From assembly GCA_002336845.1 (NCBI GenBank), contig DDEX01000063.1, forward strand, positions 38,222 through 102,221: a stretch of DNA of 64,000 nucleotides, written 5' to 3'. The position numbers and the translations under genes are program-made. The notes beneath the pieces are model-generated. The model ran no database searches, had not been told where the DNA came from, and saw nothing but the letters and a program-made list of their open reading frames with translations. Source of the DNA: Rhodobacteraceae bacterium UBA1943. Lineage in GTDB: Bacteria > Pseudomonadota > Alphaproteobacteria > Rhodobacterales > Rhodobacteraceae. Shown here in pieces: positions 37,867 to 47,223 of the stretch; the first letter of the stretch is position 1; each line of letters opens with the position of its first letter.

Positions 37867-38898
37867 ATGACGCTAGATGCCCCGCCCGTTCAATATCTGA
37901 ACCTCGACCCCGGATTGTACATCCGTCCCGAAGTGTTCCAGCAGGAGCGGCAGGCGATCTTTGCCCGGACGTGGCAGTTCATGGGCCCGGTTTCGGCGCT
38001 GGCCGAGGCCGGGCAATATATGGCCATCGACATTGCGGGTACGCCGGTCTTTGCCATCCGGGCACGCGACGGGGCCCTGCGCGGGTTCAAGAACGTCTGC
38101 CGCCACCGGGGCGCCAAGTTGCTGGCCGATGGCAGCGGCAAATGCGGGCTGATCGTCTGCCCCTATCACAAATGGAGTTTTGCCGATACCGGGCGACTGG
38201 TGCAGGCGCCGTGGTATGGCAAAGACCCTGCCATCATCCCCGAGGATTGGCCGCTGGAAGAGGTGCATATGGCCGAGTGGCGGGGGCTGCTGTTTGCCGC
38301 GCTGGACCCGGCGACAAGCCTGCTGGAGCAGTTGGGCGACCTGCCCGCCGAACTGGCGGACGAGCCGATGGAAACCTATACCGCGACCGATCAGGCCACT
38401 GTAACTTTCGACGCCAACTGGAAGATTTACACCGATAATTTCGTCGAGGGCTACCATATCCCCGGCACCCATCCGTCCTTTTACGCCGCGATTGATTTCG
38501 AGGCGTTCCAGACCACCGCGCACCCCGGTTTCGTCAAGATGACGGCGCCGCCAAAGGACGGGCTGTTCTATCGCGGCAAATGGCTGTGGATGTGGCCGAA
38601 CTGGACGCTTTCCTTGTTCGACGGCGGCATGAACGTCAGCCGCATCAACCCGACCCGCCCCGATCATACCGACCAGCATTACCACTTCTTCTTCGCCAAC
38701 ACGTCGGACGCGGCGGCAGAAGCGCGGGCGAAATCGGTCAACGGAACGCTGGCGGTGGTGAAGGAAGATTATACCGTCTGTGTCGAAACCCATCGCAACT
38801 ATGCCGCGGGGGCCTACAGCCCCGGCCCGCTGTCGGGGCGGCATGAAAAGGGTGTGCAATATTTCCAGATGCGCGTGGCCGAGGCTTTGGGCCTCTAG
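37867..38898 (+). CDS. Rieske non-heme iron oxygenase alpha subunit
   Basis: 343-residue ring-hydroxylating or N-demethylating oxygenase. The Rieske [2Fe-2S] site is C78-R-H80 ... C98-P-Y-H101. The mononuclear iron site is in DNFVEGYHIPGTH with Asp190, His197 and His202. Substrates of close relatives include aromatics, carnitine and glycine betaine; this member cannot be assigned. A reductase gene is not adjacent. Start at 37867 (MTLDAPP), following the purine-rich AACGAGGTG. Confidence 0.9.
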   Translation: MTLDAPPVQYLNLDPGLYIRPEVFQQERQAIFARTWQFMGPVSALAEAGQYMAIDIAGTPVFAIRARDGALRGFKNVCRHRGAKLLADGSGKCGLIVCPYHKWSFADTGRLVQAPWYGKDPAIIPEDWPLEEVHMAEWRGLLFAALDPATSLLEQLGDLPAELADEPMETYTATDQATVTFDANWKIYTDNFVEGYHIPGTHPSFYAAIDFEAFQTTAHPGFVKMTAPPKDGLFYRGKWLWMWPNWTLSLFDGGMNVSRINPTRPDHTDQHYHFFFANTSDAAAEARAKSVNGTLAVVKEDYTVCVETHRNYAAGAYSPGPLSGRHEKGVQYFQMRVAEALGL

Positions 38899-38929
38899 CT
38901 TTCGCGTCCCCCATGCCCATATCTGGCGC

Positions 38930-39616
38930 ATGGTTGCCCTGCTGATCCCCATTGCCCTTGCGGTTGTCTATGCGCTGGTCTCGCTGCTCATGTCGGTCAG
39001 CCAGACCAAGCGGGCGCTTGCCGCCAAATCCCGCCCCCTGCACGACCCGCAGATCGAGGCCGCTGCCGCCCATCTGGCCCGTGCGCTGGACCTGCCGCGC
39101 ATTGCGGTGAATGTCTATGAGGTTGAGGCGGTCAACGGCCTTGCCGCCCCCGATGGCCAGATTTACCTGACGCGCGGCTTTCTGGCCCGCAAGGCGCGCG
39201 GCGAGGTTTCGGCCGAGGAGCTGGCCTCGGTGATCGCGCATGAACTGGGGCATGTGGCTTTGGGCCATGTGCGGCGGCGGATGATCGACTTTACCGGACA
39301 GAATGTGGTCTTTGTCGTGCTGTCGGCGGCGCTGGCGCGGGTTTTGCCATTCGTGGGCGTGGGATTGGCGCGACTGGTTTCCATGGCGGTGATGGCGCGG
39401 CTGTCACGTCGCGACGAGTTCGAGGCGGACGCCTGGGCCGCAGCCCTCTTGACCAAGGCAGGCATCGGCACCGCGCCGCAAAAATCGCTGCTGCGCAAGC
39501 TGGAAAGGCTGGTCGGTGCCAGTTCGGGGCAACCGGCCTGGCTGTTGAGCCATCCGGCGATTGAAGAGCGGATTGCCGCGATTGATGCGATGGAGCGGCG
39601 CTGGCAGAGGGCATGA
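38930..39616 (+). CDS. M48 family metallopeptidase
   Basis: 228-residue membrane-bound M48 (HtpX/Ste24-like) protease. One N-terminal helix (LLIPIALAVVYALVSLL) is followed by the catalytic zinc motif HELGH at residues 104-108 and a downstream Glu motif DEFEADAW. Compared with HtpX (about 290 residues) it is short. It lies 31 bp after the Rieske gene on the same strand. Substrate unknown; a quality-control role for membrane proteins is typical of the family. Confidence 0.88.
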   Translation: MVALLIPIALAVVYALVSLLMSVSQTKRALAAKSRPLHDPQIEAAAAHLARALDLPRIAVNVYEVEAVNGLAAPDGQIYLTRGFLARKARGEVSAEELASVIAHELGHVALGHVRRRMIDFTGQNVVFVVLSAALARVLPFVGVGLARLVSMAVMARLSRRDEFEADAWAAALLTKAGIGTAPQKSLLRKLERLVGASSGQPAWLLSHPAIEERIAAIDAMERRWQRA

Positions 39617-39668
39617 CCCGCCGGAGTTTTCAAAAACTCCGGGCCGATTTCTTCAAAGAAACCGGGGC

Positions 39669-40211
39669 TCAGACCGACAGCGCCTTGCCCAGCTTGGGCA
39701 GTTGCGCCTTTTTCAGCAACCTGCGCACCGGCCAGTCCTCGCCCGACAGTCGTTCCGCAGTGGCGCGCACGCCTTCAATCACGGCCGCCACCTCGGCCGG
39801 ATTGCGCGACCACAGTTCCCACAGGAACCCGTCGGGGTCGCGCCGCTCAATCCCGAATTCGGCCAGCACGGATCGGGGAAAATCCTTGGCGTTAAAGGTG
39901 ACGATGGCATCGGCATGGCAGGCCACAGCCACCGCCAGAACGTGTTCGTCATTGGGGTCTGGCAGCGTCACCCGCGCCTCGATATTGGGTTGCTCGCGCA
40001 CACTGGCGCGGGGAAAGGCTGCCTTGACCACCAGCGCCTCGCCCTCGGCCTGCGCCATGGCACCGGGGCCGATCTTGTCGGTGGCGCGGGTCCATTCGCG
40101 AAGGATGCGGTCGGACCACATCGGCTCATAAAGCCCCCTTGCGGCGACGCCTAGCAGGATCTCGCGCAGGACAGTCGGGTAAAGGACGCAGGCATCCAGA
40201 ACGGCGCGCAT
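39669..40211 (-). CDS. PIN-domain ribonuclease-like protein
   Basis: 180-residue PIN-domain protein of the type known as the RSP_2648 family in Rhodobacteraceae, as I recall the name. The PIN fold acidic residues occur in MRAVLDACVL, DPNDEHVLAVA and TFNAKDF. No antitoxin gene is adjacent, and the neighbour upstream is an RNA methyltransferase, so it is not a typical toxin-antitoxin pair. The ATG overlaps the methyltransferase stop by one base, so the two are translated together. Confidence 0.85.
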   Translation of the reverse strand: MRAVLDACVLYPTVLREILLGVAARGLYEPMWSDRILREWTRATDKIGPGAMAQAEGEALVVKAAFPRASVREQPNIEARVTLPDPNDEHVLAVAVACHADAIVTFNAKDFPRSVLAEFGIERRDPDGFLWELWSRNPAEVAAVIEGVRATAERLSGEDWPVRRLLKKAQLPKLGKALSV

Positions 40212-41437
40212 CAATCCAGCCGGAAGAAGATCGACTTGAGGTAGCTCGATTCCGCCAGTTGCGGCAGCACCGGATGATCCGGCCCGGCAAAGCCTGTGTG
40301 CAAGATCTGCCCGCGCCGCCCGCCGCGCCCGATACCGCGGGCCGATGCGTTGCGAAAGGCCGAAAGGTCCGCCGCATGGCTGCATGAACACAGAACCAGA
40401 TAGCCCCCCGGCGCAACCAGCGGCGCGGCCAGCCGGGCGATGCGTTCATAGGCGCGCAGGCCCGCCTCCAGCGCCGGTTTGGCGGGGGCAAAGGCGGGCG
40501 GATCGCAGATCACAAGGTCGAACCGCGCGCCCTCGGCGCCCAAGCTCTCCAGTACGTCAAAGGCATCGCCCTGCCGGGTGGCAAAGCGGTCGGCCACACC
40601 CATGGCCTCTGCCCCCTGCCCCGCCAGCCCCAGTGCCGCCGCGCTGGCATCGACCGCCAGCGCCGTCTCGGCCCCGCCAGCCAGCGCGGCCAAGGCAAAA
40701 CCGCCGACATGGGCAAACACGTCCAGCACCTTTGCCCCCTTGGCCAGCCGGGCGGCAAAGGCGTGGTTCGGGCGCTGGTCATAGAACAGCCCCGTCTTCT
40801 GCCCGCCGGTAAGGTCGGCCATATAGGTGGCGCCATTCATCGGCACCGCAATCGGCCCTTCCACCGCGCCGCACAGAGGATGCGTTTCCTCGGGCAGCCC
40901 TTCCAGCCCGCGCGCCCGGCCAGAGCCGTTCTTGATGACAGTCGCAACACCCGTCACCTGAACCAGCGCGGCCACAAGGTCATCCAGATGCGCCTCGGCC
41001 CAGGCGGCATTGGGCTGGATCACCGCCGCATCGCCAAAACGGTCGATCACCACGCCGGGCAGGCCATCGGCCTCGGCATGGATCAGGCGGTAGAAGGGGG
41101 CGTCGAACAGCCGCTCGCGCAGGGCCAGCGCACGGGCAAGACGTTCGGCGAACCAGGCCCGGTCAATCACCGCTTCGGGGTCACGGTCCAGCATCCGGGC
41201 GACGATCTTGGATTTCACGTTGACGGTGACAAGGCCCATCGGGCGGCGCAACTCGTCCTCCAGCACCGCCAGCGTGCCGGGCGGCAGACCGCTGGTGCGC
41301 CGATCCAGCGCCAGTTCGTCGGCATAGACCCAAGGGAAGCCGTGGCGAATGGCACGCGCCTCGGCCTTGGGGCGCAGGCGAACTACGGGGCGACCGCGCG
41401 GAGCGGCATCGTCTTGAAGCGAATGAGGGGCTGTCAT
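40211..41437 (-). CDS. Class I SAM-dependent RNA methyltransferase (RlmI-like)
   Basis: 408-residue methyltransferase. An N-terminal PUA-like domain (RHGFPWVYADEL) is followed by an RlmI-type Rossmann domain with DVFAHVGGFAL (SAM binding) and the catalytic-type CDPPAFA, near residue 310. The family methylates rRNA cytosines; RSP_2647 is the Rhodobacter name I recall for this protein. It is transcribed with the PIN gene downstream, and the pairing is conserved in that genus. Confidence 0.88.
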   Translation of the reverse strand: MTAPHSLQDDAAPRGRPVVRLRPKAEARAIRHGFPWVYADELALDRRTSGLPPGTLAVLEDELRRPMGLVTVNVKSKIVARMLDRDPEAVIDRAWFAERLARALALRERLFDAPFYRLIHAEADGLPGVVIDRFGDAAVIQPNAAWAEAHLDDLVAALVQVTGVATVIKNGSGRARGLEGLPEETHPLCGAVEGPIAVPMNGATYMADLTGGQKTGLFYDQRPNHAFAARLAKGAKVLDVFAHVGGFALAALAGGAETALAVDASAAALGLAGQGAEAMGVADRFATRQGDAFDVLESLGAEGARFDLVICDPPAFAPAKPALEAGLRAYERIARLAAPLVAPGGYLVLCSCSHAADLSAFRNASARGIGRGGRRGQILHTGFAGPDHPVLPQLAESSYLKSIFFRLD

Positions 41438-41475
41438 GCCCCTCCTCTATCCGTTTCCTGCCGGTTGGGAAAGTC

Positions 41476-42150
41476 TTAGCCCGCAGTTTCCGGCGCGGCT
41501 GGTGGCAGCGCCATAAGTGCGCGGCCGACCACTTCTGGATCGGTCACCACCACCGACAATTCACGCCGCAGCACTTCGGTCAGATGCTCGGTCACCACCA
41601 CGCGCTGGGTACGTCCTGCGCGGTCCTCGGCTATGGCGGCGCTCCCGCCCGCGGCGCGGACATCAGCCCTTACCAGCCGGGGGCCGTCAATCACCTGGCC
41701 GGTCGCGGCATCGGTCACGGTCAGCATGAAGTGCATCGAATGAACGCCGCCAAACGTCGAGCGGGTCTTGTCGGTCACGGCGTGAAAGCGGACAACCTCA
41801 ATTCCGACGTTGACGACGCGTCCGTGGCGCATCGGGCCGGTCGCCGCCGTTGCGGCATTGCGGAAGATGTCGGCCACCTGCTGATAGCGGTCGCCATAGG
41901 GGTCGCCGTGCCAGACGATATCGGCGTTGGGATGGAACGTATTCGCCTCTGACACCCGCAGGCTTTGGGGCACGTTCACACTGATCCCCACAACATCATA
42001 GGCCGATTCCATGACAACGGGGCCATGCCCGCCGGTCCGATATGCCGTTGCGGCTGGGTCAGCCGTGTTGCGGCTTGCCGGTTCGGAGCTGACGCAGGCT
42101 GACAGCAACAAGGCGGCGGAAAGGGCGAAAACCAGACGGGACAGGGCCAT
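41476..42150 (-). CDS. Periplasmic lipoprotein, DUF6778-like
   Basis: 224-residue lipoprotein: a signal peptide, then lipobox LLSACVS near residue 19. The mature part has no motif I recognise; it looks like a mixed alpha/beta domain with a conserved-looking GVHSMHFMLTVTDAATG segment. It resembles uncharacterised Rhodobacteraceae lipoproteins. It is on the same strand as, and 128 bp downstream of, the CHAT protein gene. Start at 42150; the frame upstream is not conserved-looking. Confidence 0.75.
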   Translation of the reverse strand: MALSRLVFALSAALLLSACVSSEPASRNTADPAATAYRTGGHGPVVMESAYDVVGISVNVPQSLRVSEANTFHPNADIVWHGDPYGDRYQQVADIFRNAATAATGPMRHGRVVNVGIEVVRFHAVTDKTRSTFGGVHSMHFMLTVTDAATGQVIDGPRLVRADVRAAGGSAAIAEDRAGRTQRVVVTEHLTEVLRRELSVVVTDPEVVGRALMALPPAAPETAG

Positions 42151-42278
42151 GATCTGAACCTTGGAACACAAAGCGCACCATGCGCTTCGGTCAAATGGCC
42201 ACCAGATTGTGGCCAGATTTGGAAAAATTAACAGCAATTGCTGGGGTTTTTCAGCTTGAGCGGCAAAACTGGAAACAG

Positions 42279-44948
42279 TCAGTCCGGGTTCCCCACCAGG
42301 ACAAAGGGCGCCCAATAGGCCGGGTGCGACCAGCGCGGATCAGCCGGATGGTCGATCATGTCCAGAATGGCAAGCTGTTGGGCGCGGGCTGCGCCAACCG
42401 ACGGATCGGCAGCGCGGTGACGAAACAGGCCGGTCATCAAGGCGACGGCAGAGCGGCTTTCAACCGGCCAGTGGCTGACCAGCAAGCCGCGCGCACCGGC
42501 ATAAAGAAAGGACTGAACCAGACCCGACAGCGCCTCGCCCCCCGGTCGGGTGCCAGCGGCGGTGTTGCAGGCCGACAGGACGACAAACCGCGCATTGAGA
42601 TGCAGTTCGGCAATTTCCGAGGCCTTAAGAAAGCCGTCCTCCCCCCCTCCGGCGGTCAGGGCCAGCGCCGGTTCATCCAGCGCGCCCTGACCTGCATCCT
42701 CCCCCGACATCAGGCCGTGGGTCGCGAAGTACAACAGATCCACCCGCGACAGGTCGGCCTGCTTCACCGCCCGCTCTGATGCGGCGGCGGCAAGGTGCAG
42801 CGCCTCTGGCCCTGCCCCCAGCGCCCTGCCAACCTCGCGCACCTCGCCCGCGGTTTCGGGCAAGGGGGCAAGACGGCCTTGCGCCGCAAGCGATGAAAAC
42901 CCGGGCGCGGCAAAGGCGGCGAACCGCAGCGCGGCCTGCAGGGGGGCAGCGGCATGCCGCCGCAGGGCCGAAATCGCCGGCAGGATGGTGATTGCATGGT
43001 GGCGTATCAGCCAATCGGCCTTGGCCGGATCGTCGGCGGATGCGGGGCTGACCAGCAACAATTGGGGTGGCAGCGTCGCCATCACGCCACGCAGATCCAG
43101 CAGCAGATGCGCCTTGCCGCGGGTCACGCCCTCTACCTGCCCCAGCGTCTGGGTATAAAGCCAGTGGGCTGCGTCATAATCGAAATCGGCTACCTTTCCG
43201 GTTCCGCCTTCGTCCTCTGACAGGGCGGCGGCGCTGCGCAGGCCAAGGCGCAGATCTATCCCGCCCCGCAGCGCCGCGACGGCCTGATCGACCTCGGGCT
43301 CTTCGGCCTGAAAAGTGTGCCAGTCCAGGGCATCCCGGCTTATCGCCACCACCAGCCCGGCATCAAAGATGCCTTCGGGTGGGGCAATCACCACCAGCGC
43401 CTGATCCGGGGCAAGCAGGCTGCGAATCTGGGCCAGAGGCAGGGGCAACCGCCCGGTCGCGGCGGCAAGGGCGGGAAATTCAAGGCCGATCCGCGCAGAG
43501 GAGGCGTCAACCTGCGTCTGCGCGGCGGTGATCGCCTGCCGCAGCAGGGCGGCGGCGTCGGGCGCCCGTTCGGCAACGGGCAAGCCGACCAGTTCGACCA
43601 TCTGGCCGCGCAGGCTATCCAGCCTGCCCTTGGCATCGGTCAGATCACGCAAGGCCGCAGCCCCGGCATCGCTGCCCGCTGCCAGACGCTCGGCCAGCAG
43701 GCGCTGAGCGCCCCCTGCGCCCGTGCTCTGGCTGTCCTGCATCTGGCCCAGAATGGCATCAACCGCCTGATCACGCGTGATTTCCCCGGCCAGTTCGGCT
43801 TCGTGCAGCACATAGGTCAACTGCATCCGCGCGCCTGGCACCCGATTGGTGCGCACCTTGCCGATCTCGGCCAACGCCAGATCCACCCGCCCGCTTGCGG
43901 CAAGCAACTGCGCCAGATTCAGCCGGGCGCGGGCCATATCCTCTACATCCTCGCCATAGACCGGCTCCCACACGGCGATAATGCGGGTCAGCAGGGCAAC
44001 CGCCTCGGCCGCGCGGGGCGCGCCCGGTTCGGGGCCGCCCAGAACGATCGCAAGGGCAAAGGCCAGATCGCCCCATTGCGGCGCGTCGGGGCCATAGACC
44101 TGCACCACCTCGTCCATCAGGGGGCGGACCAGCGGTTCCACCTCATCCCGCCGTCCCGCCGTGATCAGCGCCTCGGCCAGTTGACGCACGGCGGCCAGCC
44201 GCGCGGGCATCAGGCGCGGGTGTTTTAGATCCGCAAACTGCGCATCCATCGCGGCAATCGCCGCCTGATAAATCGCGATGCCACGGTCCAGATCGCCGGT
44301 CCGCACCACGAACCCGGCCCAGCCGATCATGGCCATGGCGCGCATCGCCCGCGCTTCAGGGTCATCACGCCCCGCCAGACGGTCTGCCAGCCGGGCATAG
44401 GCGGCATCGGCCAGCGCCGGGTCGTCCATCGCCGCCGCGAGGGTGGCTTGTGTCAGCCACAACTCATCGCCCGCCGTGTCGTTGGCTGGCAAACGGGTCT
44501 CTGCCTCGGCCAGCGCCTCGGATGTCAGGGCGAGAGCCGCGTCGAGATCGCCGGCAACGCGCAAGGCAAGGGCGCGGCTGGCAATCACCCGGTAAAGCAG
44601 CGGATCATCCGGCGACAACAGGCGCCGCGCCTTGGCAAGCAGCCGGGCCGAAAGCTCTGCGGCCTGATCCGCCCGGCCTTGCAAGATGGCCGCCACCAGC
44701 ATGGGACGTTCCAGCAGGATCGCCTCGCGACTCTCCTCGCCAAAGTCCCGCACGACATAGGTCATGGCCTGCCGCGCCTGCTGTTCGGCAAGACCATAGC
44801 GCGCCGAGCCCCCGATCAGGCTATCCAGAGCACCCGCGATTTCAGCAACATCGCCCGCAGTCAGCCGATCTTCGGCGCAAAGGGACGAGGGCCCTGACAC
44901 CAGCGCGATGACCAGGACAAGGGGATGAAATAATCTCACCGGGCGCAT
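42279..44948 (-). CDS. Secreted TPR-CHAT (caspase-like) protein
   Basis: 889-residue protein. A signal peptide (VLVIALVSGPSSLCA) is followed by a long helical TPR-like region (about residues 30-480) and a C-terminal CHAT domain (about 580-889). The caspase-type dyad is present: His744 in YFATHGLMSG and Cys794 in VLSACNTAAGTRPGGEALSG. CHAT proteases cut proteins in, for example, bacterial gasdermin and Craspase systems, but secreted TPR-CHAT proteins of this design are common and mostly uncharacterised. The substrate is unknown; no gasdermin or CRISPR gene is near. Confidence 0.9.
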   Translation of the reverse strand: MRPVRLFHPLVLVIALVSGPSSLCAEDRLTAGDVAEIAGALDSLIGGSARYGLAEQQARQAMTYVVRDFGEESREAILLERPMLVAAILQGRADQAAELSARLLAKARRLLSPDDPLLYRVIASRALALRVAGDLDAALALTSEALAEAETRLPANDTAGDELWLTQATLAAAMDDPALADAAYARLADRLAGRDDPEARAMRAMAMIGWAGFVVRTGDLDRGIAIYQAAIAAMDAQFADLKHPRLMPARLAAVRQLAEALITAGRRDEVEPLVRPLMDEVVQVYGPDAPQWGDLAFALAIVLGGPEPGAPRAAEAVALLTRIIAVWEPVYGEDVEDMARARLNLAQLLAASGRVDLALAEIGKVRTNRVPGARMQLTYVLHEAELAGEITRDQAVDAILGQMQDSQSTGAGGAQRLLAERLAAGSDAGAAALRDLTDAKGRLDSLRGQMVELVGLPVAERAPDAAALLRQAITAAQTQVDASSARIGLEFPALAAATGRLPLPLAQIRSLLAPDQALVVIAPPEGIFDAGLVVAISRDALDWHTFQAEEPEVDQAVAALRGGIDLRLGLRSAAALSEDEGGTGKVADFDYDAAHWLYTQTLGQVEGVTRGKAHLLLDLRGVMATLPPQLLLVSPASADDPAKADWLIRHHAITILPAISALRRHAAAPLQAALRFAAFAAPGFSSLAAQGRLAPLPETAGEVREVGRALGAGPEALHLAAAASERAVKQADLSRVDLLYFATHGLMSGEDAGQGALDEPALALTAGGGEDGFLKASEIAELHLNARFVVLSACNTAAGTRPGGEALSGLVQSFLYAGARGLLVSHWPVESRSAVALMTGLFRHRAADPSVGAARAQQLAILDMIDHPADPRWSHPAYWAPFVLVGNPD

Positions 44949-45248
44949 AAGTTCGGCCCGCCTGAAATGCCGAACCTTCGGCGCCTGCCACCTTGCGCCC
45001 ATTTGTCCGCCATGCCCCGGCAAGGCCGAATGCGCCGGGCCCAAACGCGCCGGTTATGCAAGAAGGATCGTGACGACACGCAAAACCTTTGCCAAACTCT
45101 GCAGCAATGCCCACAGGACGATTGCCGCCACGCTAGCAGCCCCGCCCATCCGCGTGCATCATAAATTGCGGTTCTGGCCGGTTCACGCGGGTTGTTAGCG
45201 CTAACGCAATCTGTTAAAACCACGCAGAACCCGCCAGAGGAGGCCAAA
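44949..45248. other. Intergenic stretch upstream of edd
   Basis: 300 bp between the CHAT gene and edd, which are divergent, so promoters for both lie here. The only distinct signal is the LacI-type palindrome at 45194-45205. No gene is seen. Confidence 0.6.
45194..45205. promoter_or_regulatory. LacI-type operator palindrome upstream of edd
   Basis: GTTAGCGCTAAC, a perfect 12-bp palindrome with the central CG typical of LacI-family sites, 43 bp before the edd ATG. It lies on the Rhodobacteraceae side of the junction and differs from the AAAGCGCTTT sites of aglR. Confidence 0.6.
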
Positions 45249-47066
45249 ATGACGCTTCACCCCGTCATCGCCCGCGTGACCGACCGGATCCGCGAACGAT
45301 CCGCCGCAACGCGCAGCGCCTATCTGGCGCGGATCGCTGCGGCCGGAACGGCGGGGCCGACGCGGGCGCATCTGGCTTGCGGCAATCAGGCCCATGCCTA
45401 TGCCGCGATGGGCGCCGACAAGGACACGCTGGCGGCAGGGCGCGCGCCCAATATCGGCGTGGTGACCGCCTATAACGATATGCTGTCCGCCCATCAGCCC
45501 TATGAGGATTATCCCCGCCTGATCCGAGAGGCCGCGCGCAAGGCCGGGGCCACAGCGCAAGTCGCCGGGGGTGTTCCGGCGATGTGTGACGGCGTGACCC
45601 AAGGCCAGCCGGGAATGGAGCTGTCGCTGTTTTCCCGCGACGTGATCGCCCTGGCGGCGGGCGTGGCGATGAGCCACAACACCTTCGACTCCTCGCTCTA
45701 CCTTGGCGTCTGCGACAAGATCGTGCCCGGCCTGACGATTGCGGCCCTCACCTTCGGGCACCTGCCCGCCATCTTCATTCCCGCCGGCCCCATGACCTCG
45801 GGCCTGCCGAACGACGAAAAGGCGCGCGTGCGCCAGCTCTATGCCGAGGGTAAGGTCGGCCGCGCCGAACTGCTGGACGCCGAATCGAAGTCCTATCACG
45901 GCCCCGGCACCTGCACCTTCTACGGTACCGCCAATTCCAACCAGATGCTGATGGAGATCATGGGCTTCCACATGCCCGGCGCCTCCTTCATCAATCCCGG
46001 CACGCCGCTGCGCGACGCACTGACCAAGGAAGCCGCCAAGCGCGCCCTCGCCATCACCGCGCAGGGCAATGAATTCACCCCGGCCGGCGAGATGATCGAC
46101 GAGCGCTCCATCGTCAACGGCGTCGTCGGCCTGCATGCCACGGGTGGTTCGACCAACCACACGCTGCACCTCCTCGCCATGGCGCGCGCCGCCGGCATCG
46201 TTCTGACCTGGAAGGACATTTCCGACCTTTCGGATGTGGTGCCGCTGCTCGCCCGCGTCTATCCGAACGGTCTTGCCGACGTGAACCATTTCCACGCCGC
46301 CGGCGGCATGGGCTTCCTCATCCAGGAATTGCTCAAGACCGGCATGCTGCATGACGACGTGCGCACCGTCTATGGTCAGGGCCTCAAGGCCTATACGATC
46401 GATGCCAAGCTCGGTGCCAACGGCACGGTGGTGCGTGAACCGTCGCCGAAGGTCAGCCATGACCCGAAGGTGCTCGCCAGTATCGAAACACCCTTCCAGC
46501 CGACCGGCGGCCTGAAGATGCTGGCCGGCGATATCGGCAGCGCCGTCATCAAGATCTCGGCCGTCAAGCCGGAGCGCCACGTCATCGAGGCGCCGGCAAA
46601 AGTGTTTCACGACCAGCTGGAGCTCAACGCGGCCTTCAAGGCCGGCGAACTGACGGGTGATTTCATCGCCGTCGTGCGCTTCCAGGGGCCGAAGGCCAAC
46701 GGCATGCCGGAACTGCACAAGCTGACCACCGTGCTCGGCATCCTGCAGGATCGCGGCCAGAAGGTCGCGCTCCTCACCGACGGGCGCATGTCCGGCGCGT
46801 CCGGCAAGGTGCCGGCTGCCATCCATGTGACGCCCGAAGCCGTCGACAACGGCCCCATCGGCCGCATCCGCAACGGCGATATCATTCGCCTGGATGCCAC
46901 GCACGGCGTCATCGAGATTCTCGTAGATAAGGCCGAATTCGCCGCCCGCCCGCAGGCGACGGCCGATCTCTCCGGCAACGAATTCGGCATGGGCCGCGAA
47001 CTCTTCGCGCCCTTCCGCGCCATTGCCGGGCCGGCCGATCACGGGGCGAGCGTGCTGTTCGCCTGA
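45249..47066 (+). CDS. edd: Phosphogluconate dehydratase (possible chimeric reading frame)
   Basis: 605-residue Entner-Doudoroff dehydratase (6-phosphogluconate to KDPG), an IlvD/Edd-fold Fe-S enzyme. [13 protein letters not shown] opens it; conserved motifs are [47 protein letters not shown] and [16 protein letters not shown], with the cluster Cys residues in the expected places. AGAGGAGG supports the start at 45249. The first part fits Rhodobacteraceae, the part after about residue 200 reads like Rhizobiaceae Edd. Expected neighbours of both types (eda downstream; zwf and pgl upstream) are absent. The frame is intact across the switch. Confidence 0.95.
   Translation: MTLHPVIARVTDRIRERSAATRSAYLARIAAAGTAGPTRAHLACGNQAHAYAAMGADKDTLAAGRAPNIGVVTAYNDMLSAHQPYEDYPRLIREAARKAGATAQVAGGVPAMCDGVTQGQPGMELSLFSRDVIALAAGVAMSHNTFDSSLYLGVCDKIVPGLTIAALTFGHLPAIFIPAGPMTSGLPNDEKARVRQLYAEGKVGRAELLDAESKSYHGPGTCTFYGTANSNQMLMEIMGFHMPGASFINPGTPLRDALTKEAAKRALAITAQGNEFTPAGEMIDERSIVNGVVGLHATGGSTNHTLHLLAMARAAGIVLTWKDISDLSDVVPLLARVYPNGLADVNHFHAAGGMGFLIQELLKTGMLHDDVRTVYGQGLKAYTIDAKLGANGTVVREPSPKVSHDPKVLASIETPFQPTGGLKMLAGDIGSAVIKISAVKPERHVIEAPAKVFHDQLELNAAFKAGELTGDFIAVVRFQGPKANGMPELHKLTTVLGILQDRGQKVALLTDGRMSGASGKVPAAIHVTPEAVDNGPIGRIRNGDIIRLDATHGVIEILVDKAEFAARPQATADLSGNEFGMGRELFAPFRAIAGPADHGASVLFA
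45550..45900. other. Probable junction between Rhodobacteraceae- and Rhizobiaceae-type sequence
   Basis: Everything left of this interval has Rhodobacteraceae gene content and repeats, everything right has Rhizobiaceae gene content and repeats, and the change falls inside conserved edd motifs (roughly codons 100-217). The interval is my best estimate from protein resemblance; the exact base cannot be read without aligned genomes. Confidence 0.75.
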
Positions 47067-47104
47067 GCGGCTTCGCTTTAGGCAGTACCGCACCACACAT
47101 TCAA

Positions 47105-47180
47105 CGTCATCCTCGGCCTTGAGCCGAGGATCCACCGCCGCGGATGCCGCATGGATGCTCGGGTCAAGCTCGAGCATGAT
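47105..47180. repeat. RIME-like palindromic repeat
   Basis: Two imperfect palindromes lie 24 bp apart: ATCCTCGGC-loop-GCCGAGGAT (47109-47131) and ATGCTCG-loop-CGAGCAT (47155-47177). The CATCCTCGG...CCGAGGATCC form is the hallmark of the Rhizobium-type intergenic mosaic elements. It occurs just after edd, on the right side of the junction. Confidence 0.65.
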
Positions 47181-47223
47181 GAAGGAGAGGTGGTGCCGCG
47201 CAGCAGCTGGCGGACATGAAATA

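Noticed and set aside
39669..40211. PIN protein as a VapC toxin
   Set aside because: No antitoxin gene is adjacent; it is coupled to an RNA methyltransferase in a conserved order.
42279..44948. CHAT protein as part of a gasdermin or CRISPR-linked defence system
   Set aside because: No gasdermin, Cas or other defence gene is nearby, and the protein has a signal peptide.
45201..47177. 658-codon open frame opposite edd
   Set aside because: Antisense shadow of edd; no protein family resemblance.
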